From an uncultured Desulfovibrio sp. (GTDB lineage Bacteria > Desulfobacterota > Desulfovibrionia > Desulfovibrionales > Desulfovibrionaceae), in the NCBI GenBank assembly GCA_945871415.1, contig CAMBWG010000181.1, positions 1-5,215 on the forward strand: DNA of 5,215 nucleotides, written 5' to 3'. The notes under the pieces are model-generated. The model saw nothing but the letters and a program-made list of their open reading frames with translations, had not been told where the DNA came from and did not search any database. The stretch's first letter is position 1. Every line of letters starts with the position of its first letter. A program made the translations under genes and the position numbers. Positions 1 to 4,790 of this stretch are shown piece by piece.

Positions 1-1328
1 TGCACGTGGCCGTTACCGAACACATCACCTATTCCGAGCCGGAATATCCCGGCACGCTGCAACGCTTTCTGCGTCTTTTCCGCCGTCTGCCCGGATGCAG
101 CCGTCTGGGCATGGAAAAGCAGCGCCACTGGACGGCCAGTTCCGAGCATTCGCAGGTCTGCGACAGCAGACAGAGCAACGTCACCAATCTTGGCGGCCTC
201 TATGTGGCGGATGAAAGCGCACATACGGCCGACGAGCTCGGCGGCCGCCGCGGCATGCGCTATCTGAACAGCGCCGTCAGCAACTGGCTGAAGGTCTTCA
301 TCGGCTTCGTCCCGGCCTTCGGTTCCTTCCTCTATACGCAGGACTGGTGGATTCTGGCCTATTTCGGCACGTTCATCTGGTTCGGCATCACGGGCGTGCG
401 CAATGTCGTGCAAATGGTCATGGCCGCCCGCGGCGCAACGCGCGGCACCCTCACGCACTGGAAGGAACACGTCAGCGTCAACCGTATCTGCGACTCGCTT
501 CTTTATACCGGCATATCGGTGCTGCTCCTGGAAGTGATGGTGCGCGTCTGGCTGCTGCAGGACGGTTTCGGCATCAGCGTGGAGGAACAGCCGGGCATCG
601 TCTTTGCCGTCATCAATATCGTAAACGGCTTCTATATCTTTGCTCACAACATCTACCGCGGTTTCCCCCGACAGGCCGCCATCGGCAACCTGTTCCGCAG
701 TCTGCTGGCCTATCCTGTCTCGCTGCTCTACAACTGGCTGCTTTTCCTGCTCCTGCCGCTGTTCGGTATTGAAGACCCCTTCCTCTATCTGGTGCCCAGT
801 GCCGCCGTCATTTCCAAGATGGCATCCGATACCGTGGCCGCCATCATCGAAGGCTACGCCGACGGGCAGGTAAACATGCGCATGCGCCGCTGGGACTACG
901 AAAGCAAGATCAAGAGCCTCTTTGACTGTACCACGCGGCTGGAAATGCTCTTTCCCCGCGAAGACGCGCTCCTGCAGCTGGCCCGTACCGGCGGCCTGAA
1001 GCAGCGCGGCGGCGTGGAAGCCCATACGCTGGAACGCGCCATCGTCGTGGGCGCGCTTGATATGATGTACTTCTGGTTCTATCAGCCGCGCGCGCAGGAA
1101 GTGCTCCGGGCCCGCATCCGCACCATGTCCGACGTGGAACGTTCCGTCTTCGCCCGTACCCAGCTCGTCCTGCTCAGAGAACGCGAAGTCAGCCAGATGC
1201 TCGTGGACGGTCTGCTCGGGCGCAACTTCTCCCGCCCCCTGGCCTTTTACCTCGACCGCCGCAAGGAATATCTGCGCGCCGTGCTGCGTCTGTGCCGCGC
1301 AGCCCGTATCCGGGAAACCGTCGCCTGA
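1..1328 (+). CDS. Multi-pass membrane protein of unknown function (5' partial)
   Basis: The frame is open from the left edge to a TGA at 1326-1328. The first possible start inside the window is a GTG at 6-8, but it has no room for a visible ribosome binding site and the frame stays open through the first base, so the gene most likely begins upstream. From the GTG there are 440 residues. Residues 1-85 are polar. Hydrophobic segments lie at about 90-109, 111-137, 161-184, 195-215 and 228-272, giving five or six membrane spans with Trp/Tyr/Phe-rich borders. From about 285 to 440 the chain is charged, arginine-rich and helical, probably cytoplasmic. I recognise no catalytic motif or named family, so no function is assigned. 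Codon use is GC-rich at third positions throughout, as in a native gene. A long gene-poor interval follows, with no downstream partner on this strand. Confidence 0.85.
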   Translation, partial: HVAVTEHITYSEPEYPGTLQRFLRLFRRLPGCSRLGMEKQRHWTASSEHSQVCDSRQSNVTNLGGLYVADESAHTADELGGRRGMRYLNSAVSNWLKVFIGFVPAFGSFLYTQDWWILAYFGTFIWFGITGVRNVVQMVMAARGATRGTLTHWKEHVSVNRICDSLLYTGISVLLLEVMVRVWLLQDGFGISVEEQPGIVFAVINIVNGFYIFAHNIYRGFPRQAAIGNLFRSLLAYPVSLLYNWLLFLLLPLFGIEDPFLYLVPSAAVISKMASDTVAAIIEGYADGQVNMRMRRWDYESKIKSLFDCTTRLEMLFPREDALLQLARTGGLKQRGGVEAHTLERAIVVGALDMMYFWFYQPRAQEVLRARIRTMSDVERSVFARTQLVLLREREVSQMLVDGLLGRNFSRPLAFYLDRRKEYLRAVLRLCRAARIRETVA

Positions 1329-1343
1329 ACTCCTCAGTATTTT

Positions 1344-1471
1344 TTGAGGGGGAAGAAACCCCTTTGCTCTGCTGTCGATGTCCGTAAGGCTCCCGCGTCG
1401 CCTGACGGACACGGCCTGCGGCCGCCCGTCGGGTCGCTGCTTGCGGCAAAAAGGGGTTTCTTCCCCCTCAA
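1344..1471. repeat. 128-bp element with perfect 22-bp terminal inverted repeats
   Basis: Positions 1344-1365 and 1450-1471 are exact reverse complements (22 of 22), separated by 84 nt. Each arm also contains a small GGGG...CCCC hairpin. The central part is itself folded: 1379-1385 pairs with 1405-1411 (TGTCCGT/ACGGACA) and, after one mismatch, 1387-1390 pairs with 1400-1403. A GCGGCCGC palindrome lies at 1418-1425. The left arm starts 15 nt after the stop of the membrane protein gene, so the structure may also help end that transcript. The small size, terminal inverted repeats and lack of coding potential resemble a MITE or a large REP-type element. No target-site duplication is visible at the borders. 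Confidence 0.65.
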
Positions 1472-1512
1472 GCTCCCCCATCTTCCCCAAAACCCGCTCT
1501 CTGCTTGCAGGT

Positions 1513-1650
1513 AATCCAGAGCGTTTTACCTTTGAAAAAGGTGAAACGCGGGGCGGCAGCGCCACCAGGCCAGAAGTGGGCGGAAAAACAGCGTTTTTCC
1601 GCGAAACGACAGGCCGTTGGTTTGAAACGCGCAGCGTTTCAAACTGAAAA
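1513..1650 (+). repeat. Structured intergenic repeat, copy A (three triloop hairpins)
   Basis: This is the longest and best preserved of three related copies; the others are at about 3768-3883 (+) and 4607-4685 (-). It holds three successive hairpins, each with a 3-nt loop. The first has arms 1521-1533/1537-1549 (13 pairs including one T-G, loop GAA). The second has arms 1580-1589/1593-1602 (10 pairs, loop AGC). The third has arms 1620-1630/1634-1644 (11 pairs, loop GCA). The module at 1601-1648, from GCGAAACGACAGG to CTGAA, recurs in all copies with few changes. The 5' end, AATCCAGAGCG at 1513-1523, is shared with copy C. The 3' tail ATGCTCCGGG (1650-1659) is shared with copy B. No gene start follows this copy. 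Confidence 0.8.
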
Positions 1651-1658
1651 TGCTCCGG

Positions 1659-1744
1659 GGCGGAAATCTCCCTGTGGCGATACGTTCCGCCAAACTTACT
1701 CTGAAAAAGAGTTCTCTGCGCCATCCGTCGCGGGAGAGCTCCCG
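1659..1744. repeat. Further small hairpins downstream of repeat copy A
   Basis: GGCGGAA at 1659-1665 pairs with TTCCGCC at 1685-1691 across a 19-nt loop. ACTCT at 1698-1702 pairs with AGAGT at 1708-1712 around GAAAA. CGGGAG at 1731-1736 faces CTCCCG at 1739-1744. Together with copy A they make an almost continuous run of short palindromes. The individual stems are short and could partly be chance, so the run is better supported than any single hairpin. Confidence 0.4.
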
Positions 1745-1896
1745 GCCTTTCTGCTTCCCTCAGCCCTCGCTTCTTCCCCTCCTCCGGCGTGTTGTTTTCA
1801 GCGCAGGCAGCAAGACTCTCGTTTTTTGATGGCAACCGTCTTCTGAAGTTCCTCGGAAAGTGTTTTTTGAGGCCTGATGACGCCTCTGCATGACGT

Positions 1897-1935
1897 AAAA
1901 CAGCCCGTCGGCATGGCCGGCAGGCTGTTTTTATT
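1897..1935 (+). terminator. Orphan intrinsic terminator, possibly bidirectional
   Basis: AAAACAGCC (1897-1905) pairs with GGCTGTTTT (1923-1931). After one C-A mismatch the stem continues with six more pairs (1907-1912 with 1916-1921, one of them T-G), closing on an ATG triloop at 1913-1915. On the + strand the stem runs into TTTTTATT, a good uridine tract. The A-run at 1897-1900 gives four uridines on the other strand, so it may work both ways. It lies about 570 nt past the membrane protein stop and about 250 nt past repeat copy A. No supported gene reads into it from either side, hence the term orphan. Confidence 0.75.
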
Positions 1936-2197
1936 GTAATTAATTGTTTTTATTGTATTTAATTTTTTGTATGTTTGCGCACTTTTCCACAAGCTTCTGT
2001 CGGTGGCCGTCGTACGAAGATTCTGCAGACGTAAAAAGGGGAGGAAAATTATTTGAAGGCTAGTAGTATGCCAAAAAAAGCGGCACAAGAAAAGTAAAAA
2101 GGCTGCAATTTGATAAAAAAGATAAAAAATCGTGTTTCGCAGAGCAGAAGGGGCTTTCCGGGCTGTTTCGGCATGACGGGCGGCGAAAAGATAAAAT

Positions 2198-2226
2198 TCT
2201 TCACTGAAAACGCGATTTTTTATAAT
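2198..2226 (+). promoter_or_regulatory. Candidate promoter with perfect TATAAT box
   Basis: A perfect -10 hexamer TATAAT lies at 2221-2226 after a T-run. The -35 region is weak: TCTTCA at 2198-2203 with 17-bp spacing, or TTCACT at 2200-2205 with 15-bp spacing. A transcript starting near 2233 would reach the alcohol dehydrogenase gene with a leader of about 260 nt and meets no terminator on the way. The surrounding DNA is AT-rich, so a chance -10 match is possible. Confidence 0.4.
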
Positions 2227-2343
2227 AGTGTGATTTTTAAGGGAAAGTGTAATGTTTGTGTGCACGATGAACAGAATGGACAGGAGGAAATCTGTATTTT
2301 CAGCGATTTGATCGGTTGATCAGGAATCTTGCTAACCTTTCAG

Positions 2344-2405
2344 GGTAACAGTGTTTTTTTAAGAGCAAAATGTCACAACTCTATAAAAGTAAAAAAACTG
2401 TTGCC
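2344..2405. promoter_or_regulatory. Imperfect dyad in the dehydrogenase promoter region
   Basis: GGTAACAG (2344-2351) pairs with CTGTTGCC (2398-2405), including one T-G pair. After a 2-nt bulge TG (2352-2353), TTTTTTTA (2354-2361) pairs with TAAAAAAA (2390-2397). The 28-nt loop contains TGTCACAAC and the TATAAA box at 2382-2387. The right arm overlaps the TTGCCA -35 box at 2401-2406. It could be an operator or, if transcription starts upstream, an RNA hairpin in the leader. The A/T runs make part of the pairing easy to obtain by chance. Confidence 0.4.
2359..2387 (+). promoter_or_regulatory. Candidate sigma70-type promoter, TTAAGA-17-TATAAA
   Basis: TTAAGA at 2359-2364 (4 of 6 matches to TTGACA) and TATAAA at 2382-2387 (5 of 6 matches to TATAAT) are separated by 17 bp. 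It would give a leader of roughly 100 nt for the dehydrogenase gene. It is an alternative to the TTGCCA/TACAGT pair just downstream; the sequence alone does not decide between them. Confidence 0.4.
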
Positions 2406-2429
2406 ATAAAAATTGGGATGCCCTACAGT
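2401..2429 (+). promoter_or_regulatory. Candidate sigma70-type promoter, TTGCCA-17-TACAGT
   Basis: TTGCCA at 2401-2406 matches TTGACA in 5 of 6 positions, and TACAGT at 2424-2429 matches TATAAT in 4 of 6, with the optimal 17-bp spacing. The expected start near 2437 gives a compact leader of about 60 nt before the dehydrogenase ATG. Just downstream of that start, GTAAC occurs at 2450-2454 and again at 2461-2465, 11 bp apart, a possible tandem half-site for a regulator. Confidence 0.45.
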
Positions 2430-2496
2430 ATGTTTACTACATCCACATTGTAACGGATACGTAACAGAGCGATATCCACAACAAGGAGCCGATTAT

Positions 2497-3696
2497 ATGA
2501 GCACGGATGTCAAGAGCATGCACATGGGTCAGATTACCTCTTTCTTCATTCCCACTGTTACTCTGGTTGGTGCGAACTGTTCCACGCAGATTCCCGCCCG
2601 CCTCACGAGTCTTGGCGCGAAGAAACCTCTGATCGTTACTGACAAGGGCATCGTTGCCGTCGGCATCCTGAAGCAGATCACCGACATTCTGGACGCGGCC
2701 AAGCTGAACTATGAAGTGTTCGACGAAACCGTGCCGAACCCCACCGACAAGAACGTCGAAGCCGCTACCGAAGCCTACAGAAAGGGCGGCTGCGACAGCC
2801 TCATCACCCTGGGCGGCGGCAGCTCCCATGACTGCGGCAAGGGCGTCGGCTTCGTGGTGAGCAACGGCGGCAAGATTCACGATTACGAAGGCGTGGACAA
2901 GTCCTCCAAGCCCTTCCCGCCCTATGTGGCCGTGAACACCACCGCCGGCACGGCGTCTGAAATGACCCGTTTCTGCATCATCACCGATACCAGCCGCAAG
3001 GTGAAAATGGCCATCGTCGACTGGCGCTGCACCCCCAGCGTGGCCATTGACGACCCGATTCTGATGATGGGCATGCCCCCGTCTCTGACGGCCGCCACCG
3101 GTATGGACGCCCTGACCCACGCCGTGGAAGCCTATGTGTCCACCGCCGCCACGCCCATGACCGACGCCTGCGCGGAAAAGGCCATGGAATACATCAACCG
3201 CTATCTGCGCCGCGCCGTGGCCAACGGCAAGGATATGGAAGCCCGCGAAGGTATGTGCTATGCGCAGTATCTGGCCGGTATGGCGTTCAACAACGCCAGC
3301 CTCGGTCACGTGCACGCCATGGCGCATCAGCTGGGCGGCTTCTACGACCTGCCGCATGGCGAATGTAACGCCATCCTGCTGCCCCATGTGTGCCAGTACA
3401 ATCTGATTTCCAGCCGCCGCCGCTTTGGCCGCATCGCCAAGCTGCTGGGCGAACGCACCGACGGTCTTTCCGCCACCGATGCTTCGCAGGCCGCCATCAA
3501 GGCCATCAACATCATCTCCAAGGATGTGGGTATCCCGGATGGCCTGATCGCCCTGGGCAAGAAGTACGGCAAGGAAGTGCGCGAGGAAGACATCCCCGTC
3601 ATGACCGCCAATGCTCAGAAGGACGCCTGCGGCCTGACCAACCCGCGCATCATGTCCGACGCCGCGGTTGCCGCCATCTACAAGGCTGCTCTGTAA
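2497..3696 (+). CDS. Iron-containing alcohol dehydrogenase (Fe-ADH, methanol dehydrogenase-like)
   Basis: This 399-residue cytoplasmic protein is predicted to oxidise short-chain alcohols to aldehydes with NAD+, or to run in reverse. The ATG at 2497 follows AAGGAG (2483-2488) by 8 nt; an in-frame ATG at 2413 has no such site and would add 28 residues unlike the family. The N-terminal half is the nucleotide-binding domain, with GGGSSHD at residues 106-112 and the TTAGTASEMTRF stretch at 148-159. The C-terminal helical domain carries the expected metal ligands D204, H208, H273 and H287 (FucO D196, H200, H263, H277), with H277 matching FucO H267, inside HVHAMAHQLGGFYDLPHGEC. Length is normal and no key residue is missing. 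From memory it is very close to Desulfovibrio Fe-ADHs, which take part in ethanol metabolism. The Bilophila sulfoacetaldehyde reductase SarD is also an Fe-ADH, so substrate is not settled; no taurine genes are nearby. It appears monocistronic. Confidence 0.96.
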   Translation: MSTDVKSMHMGQITSFFIPTVTLVGANCSTQIPARLTSLGAKKPLIVTDKGIVAVGILKQITDILDAAKLNYEVFDETVPNPTDKNVEAATEAYRKGGCDSLITLGGGSSHDCGKGVGFVVSNGGKIHDYEGVDKSSKPFPPYVAVNTTAGTASEMTRFCIITDTSRKVKMAIVDWRCTPSVAIDDPILMMGMPPSLTAATGMDALTHAVEAYVSTAATPMTDACAEKAMEYINRYLRRAVANGKDMEAREGMCYAQYLAGMAFNNASLGHVHAMAHQLGGFYDLPHGECNAILLPHVCQYNLISSRRRFGRIAKLLGERTDGLSATDASQAAIKAINIISKDVGIPDGLIALGKKYGKEVREEDIPVMTANAQKDACGLTNPRIMSDAAVAAIYKAAL

Positions 3697-3713
3697 TATC
3701 TCCGTCAACAAGC

Positions 3714-3755
3714 ATACAAGGGGGAGCCTCCTTCGGGGGGCTCCCCCTTGTATTT
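3714..3755 (+). terminator. Intrinsic terminator after the alcohol dehydrogenase gene
   Basis: Positions 3714-3731 pair with 3736-3753 in an 18-bp stem with one T-G pair, closed by a C(UUCG)G tetraloop at 3732-3735, the exceptionally stable type. The outer 15 pairs (3714-3728 with 3739-3753) are perfect. The stem begins 17 nt after the stop codon. The uridine tract is short (TATTT), but the position and the stem strength make termination the likely role. Confidence 0.85.
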
Positions 3756-3767
3756 GGGCGTTCCGCT

Positions 3768-3883
3768 CTTGAAAAAGGCGGAAGGCGAGGCGGTGGCGGC
3801 GGAGGAAAAAGGAGTTTTTTCCGCGAAACGACAGGTCGTATGGTTTGAAACGCGCAGTGTTTCAGACTGAACATGCTCCGGGA
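3768..3883 (+). repeat. Structured intergenic repeat, copy B
   Basis: The conserved module lies at 3823-3871, from GCGAAACGACAGG to CTGAA, and is followed by the ATGCTCCGGG tail seen in copy A. The terminal hairpin has arms 3843-3853 and 3857-3867 with loop GCA. The two arm differences from copy A turn a T-A and a G-C pair into T-G and G-T pairs, so pairing survives in + strand RNA. The middle hairpin is recognisable but eroded (3804-3810 with 3816-3822). The first hairpin is reduced to a CTTGAAAAAGGCG remnant at 3768-3780. The copy ends inside the leader of the lipoprotein gene, and its hairpin stops 26 nt before that start codon. Confidence 0.75.
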
Positions 3884-3893
3884 GTCCTGTTGT

Positions 3894-4271
3894 ATGCCAT
3901 GCTGCATAAAATATTGCGGCTACCTTGCTGTTTTGCTTTTGTGTTCCTGTGCCGCCGCGCCGCGCTATACCCCTTTGCAGTATGACAACGGGGACGACTA
4001 CGTGCGGGAAGGACTGTACCGCATCGTCAACAGGCAGGGCAAAGTCGGCTATGCCGATGCACGGGGAAGAGTTGTCATTGCCCCTCGTTTTGCTTTTGGC
4101 TTTCCTTTTGCGCAGGGAAGGGCAAGGGTCACGGAGTCCGGCAGGGAAGTACCGGTTCCCGGTTCCGGGGGAGAGTATCGCCGCTGGGAAAGCGACGCCT
4201 GGTATTATATCGACAGAACGGGAAAACGGCTGGACGACGCCGCACCCGCCGCGGAGGAATCGGAAAAATAA
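3894..4271 (+). CDS. Small WG-repeat lipoprotein
   Basis: This encodes a predicted 125-residue envelope lipoprotein of unknown role. The ATG at 3894 is preceded by GGGAG (3880-3884) at 9 nt; an in-frame ATG at 3873 has no ribosome binding site and lies in the repeat tail. Residues 1-18 form a signal sequence with Lys6 and a hydrophobic core (LAVLLL). LCSC at 16-19 fits a lipobox, giving Cys19 as the lipidated residue. The mature part contains one good WG-type repeat, about residues 38-80 (GKVGYADARGRVVIAPRF, then PFAQGRARV), and a second partial one near WYYIDRTGKRL. The usual GKWGYID tryptophan is Val here. The C-terminus is short and acidic. WG repeats are thought to form beta-rich repeat folds in surface and periplasmic proteins, with no defined activity. 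It stands alone on this strand and is convergent with the 88-residue gene. Confidence 0.8.
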   Translation: MPCCIKYCGYLAVLLLCSCAAAPRYTPLQYDNGDDYVREGLYRIVNRQGKVGYADARGRVVIAPRFAFGFPFAQGRARVTESGREVPVPGSGGEYRRWESDAWYYIDRTGKRLDDAAPAAEESEK

Positions 4272-4293
4272 AAAGGGCAGCATACGCTGCCCT
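4262..4293 (-). terminator. Intrinsic terminator of the 88-residue protein gene
   Basis: The stem pairs AGGGCAGC (4274-4281) with GCTGCCCT (4286-4293) around an ATAC loop. Read on the minus strand it is followed by TTTTTATTTTTCC (4273-4261), a strong uridine tract, and it lies 27 nt past the stop of the minus-strand gene. The tract overlaps the last codons of the convergent lipoprotein gene. On the + strand no uridine run follows the stem, so it is mainly a minus-strand terminator, though the hairpin also caps the 3' end of the + transcript. Confidence 0.85.
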
Positions 4294-4320
4294 GAAAAAT
4301 CCGCCTGTCGTTACGCAGGG

Positions 4321-4587
4321 TTACTTGAGGCGCTCCAGCGCCTTGTCATAGAAGGCGCACATGGCTTCCACATCCTGCTTTTGCTGTATCTGAAGCAGTT
4401 CGGGCTGGAGTTCCTGCATGACCCTGGCATACTTTGCCGGGTCTTTCTGAGAATATTCCTGCATGGCCTGCGTAAAGGCGAGCGCCTTCTGCTGCGCTTC
4501 TTCCGGGGTGCAACCGGCCACGGCAAGGCCGGAGAAAGAAAGGGTCAGAGCCAGAGCCGCGCCAGCCACCAGCATTTTTCCGGTCAT
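4321..4587 (-). CDS. Small exported two-cysteine helical protein
   Basis: This encodes 88 residues of unknown function. The ATG at 4587-4585 is preceded by AAAGGAG (4599-4593) at 5 nt, which fixes this start; the frame is open further upstream but there it runs through the repeat. Residues 1-24 form a signal peptide (MTGK, then a hydrophobic core rich in Ala and Leu). LAVAGC at 21-26 can be read two ways: signal peptidase I cleavage after AVA, or a VAGC lipobox making Cys26 the lipid anchor. The mature protein is Gln/Glu/Lys-rich and predicted almost wholly helical. A second cysteine, Cys77, sits in AMCAFYDKAL. The CTPEEAQ...C..YDK pattern recalls small periplasmic proteins of Desulfovibrionaceae in which the two cysteines could form a disulfide; this is from memory and not checked. 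Repeat copy C fills its leader. Confidence 0.8.
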   Translation of the reverse strand: MTGKMLVAGAALALTLSFSGLAVAGCTPEEAQQKALAFTQAMQEYSQKDPAKYARVMQELQPELLQIQQKQDVEAMCAFYDKALERLK

Positions 4588-4606
4588 AATCACTCCTTTA
4601 AGAGTC

Positions 4607-4685
4607 TTTTCAGTTTGAAACGCGTTGCGTTTCAAACCATACGGCCTGTCGTTTCGCCTTTTCCAAAGGTGAAACGCTCTGGATT
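4607..4685 (-). repeat. Structured intergenic repeat, copy C (short form)
   Basis: On the minus strand the copy runs from AATCCAGAGCG (4685-4675) to CTGAAAA (4613-4607). It keeps the first and last hairpins of copy A but lacks the middle one: the right arm of the first hairpin joins directly to the GCGAAACGACAGG module (4657-4609). The last hairpin is perfect, with arms 4613-4623 and 4627-4637, and its loop is AAC rather than GCA. It ends 25 nt before the start codon of the 88-residue protein gene, nearly the same spacing as copy B to its gene. Confidence 0.8.
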
Positions 4686-4719
4686 GTTGGGGTGCCGGAA
4701 TCCTTTTGCCGCTCTTCCG

Positions 4720-4737
4720 CCGCATTCCTGTATGCGG
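4720..4737. repeat. Small inverted repeat between the two minus-strand genes
   Basis: CCGCAT (4720-4725) and ATGCGG (4732-4737) form a 6-bp dyad with a 6-nt loop. No uridine tract follows it on either strand, so it is not an obvious terminator for the regulator gene. The rest of 4691-4790 shows nothing I can assign; no convincing promoter for the 88-residue gene was found in it. Confidence 0.3.
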
Positions 4738-4790
4738 TAGAAAATTGCAAAAGATACTGGAGAGTTACTAACACACCCGCCCGCAGTCTG

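Larger units (their letters stand above)
1329..2496. other. 1.17 kb gene-poor interval with repeats, terminator and promoters
   Basis: No convincing protein gene lies here. The left part (1329-1750) is GC-rich and consists largely of inverted repeats: the 128-bp palindromic element, repeat copy A, and smaller hairpins at 1659-1691 (7-bp arms), 1698-1712 (5-bp arms), 1731-1744 and 1869-1886. The middle holds a strong intrinsic terminator with no evident gene feeding it. From about 1930 to 2410 composition changes abruptly to AT-rich, with homopolymer A and T runs. The end of the interval carries candidate promoters and the ribosome binding site of the alcohol dehydrogenase gene. Open frames in this stretch cross the hairpins and the terminator and lack ribosome binding sites. 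Confidence 0.75.

Noticed and set aside
1650..1829. 59-codon frame starting at the ATG in the tail of repeat copy A
   Set aside because: The ATG belongs to the repeat (the same ATGCTCCGGG occurs in copy B) and no ribosome binding site precedes it. The Ser/Arg/Leu-rich translation is unremarkable.
1378..1846. Overlapping frames of 89 and 113 codons on the plus strand across repeat copy A
   Set aside because: They translate inverted repeats in different frames, have no ribosome binding sites and show no protein-like composition.
2071..2097. Nine-codon frame MPKKAAQEK
   Set aside because: The nearest GGAGG lies about 25 nt upstream, too far to act as its ribosome binding site, and such a short frame is expected by chance.
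1798..2265. 155-codon open frame on the minus strand
   Set aside because: It starts at a GTG without a ribosome binding site, crosses the strong terminator hairpin, and its translation is low-complexity with AT-driven Phe/Leu and Lys/Asn runs.
2252..2311. 19-codon frame just after the TATAAT promoter, considered as a leader peptide
   Set aside because: It shows no ribosome binding site at the right distance, no run of regulatory codons and no attenuator hairpin pair following it.
2110..2319. 69-codon open frame on the plus strand starting with TTG
   Set aside because: It has a weak start context, its frame runs over the TATAAT promoter box, and it has no recognisable domain. The best argument for it is only an A-rich purine stretch upstream.
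2309..2332. Sigma54 promoter ending in TTGCT
   Set aside because: The GG element expected 10 nt before the GC is absent.
2437..3711. Long antisense frame (424 codons) opposite the alcohol dehydrogenase
   Set aside because: It is a typical shadow of a GC-rich gene: Gly/His/Val-rich translation, no ribosome binding site, and complete overlap with a certain gene.
1513..4685. CRISPR array
   Set aside because: The repeated units are palindromic, hundreds to thousands of bases apart, in both orientations and without regular spacers or cas genes.
4690..4790. Promoter for the 88-residue gene using TTGCAA at 4745-4750 as -35
   Set aside because: No acceptable -10 hexamer lies at 16-18 bp spacing on the minus strand.
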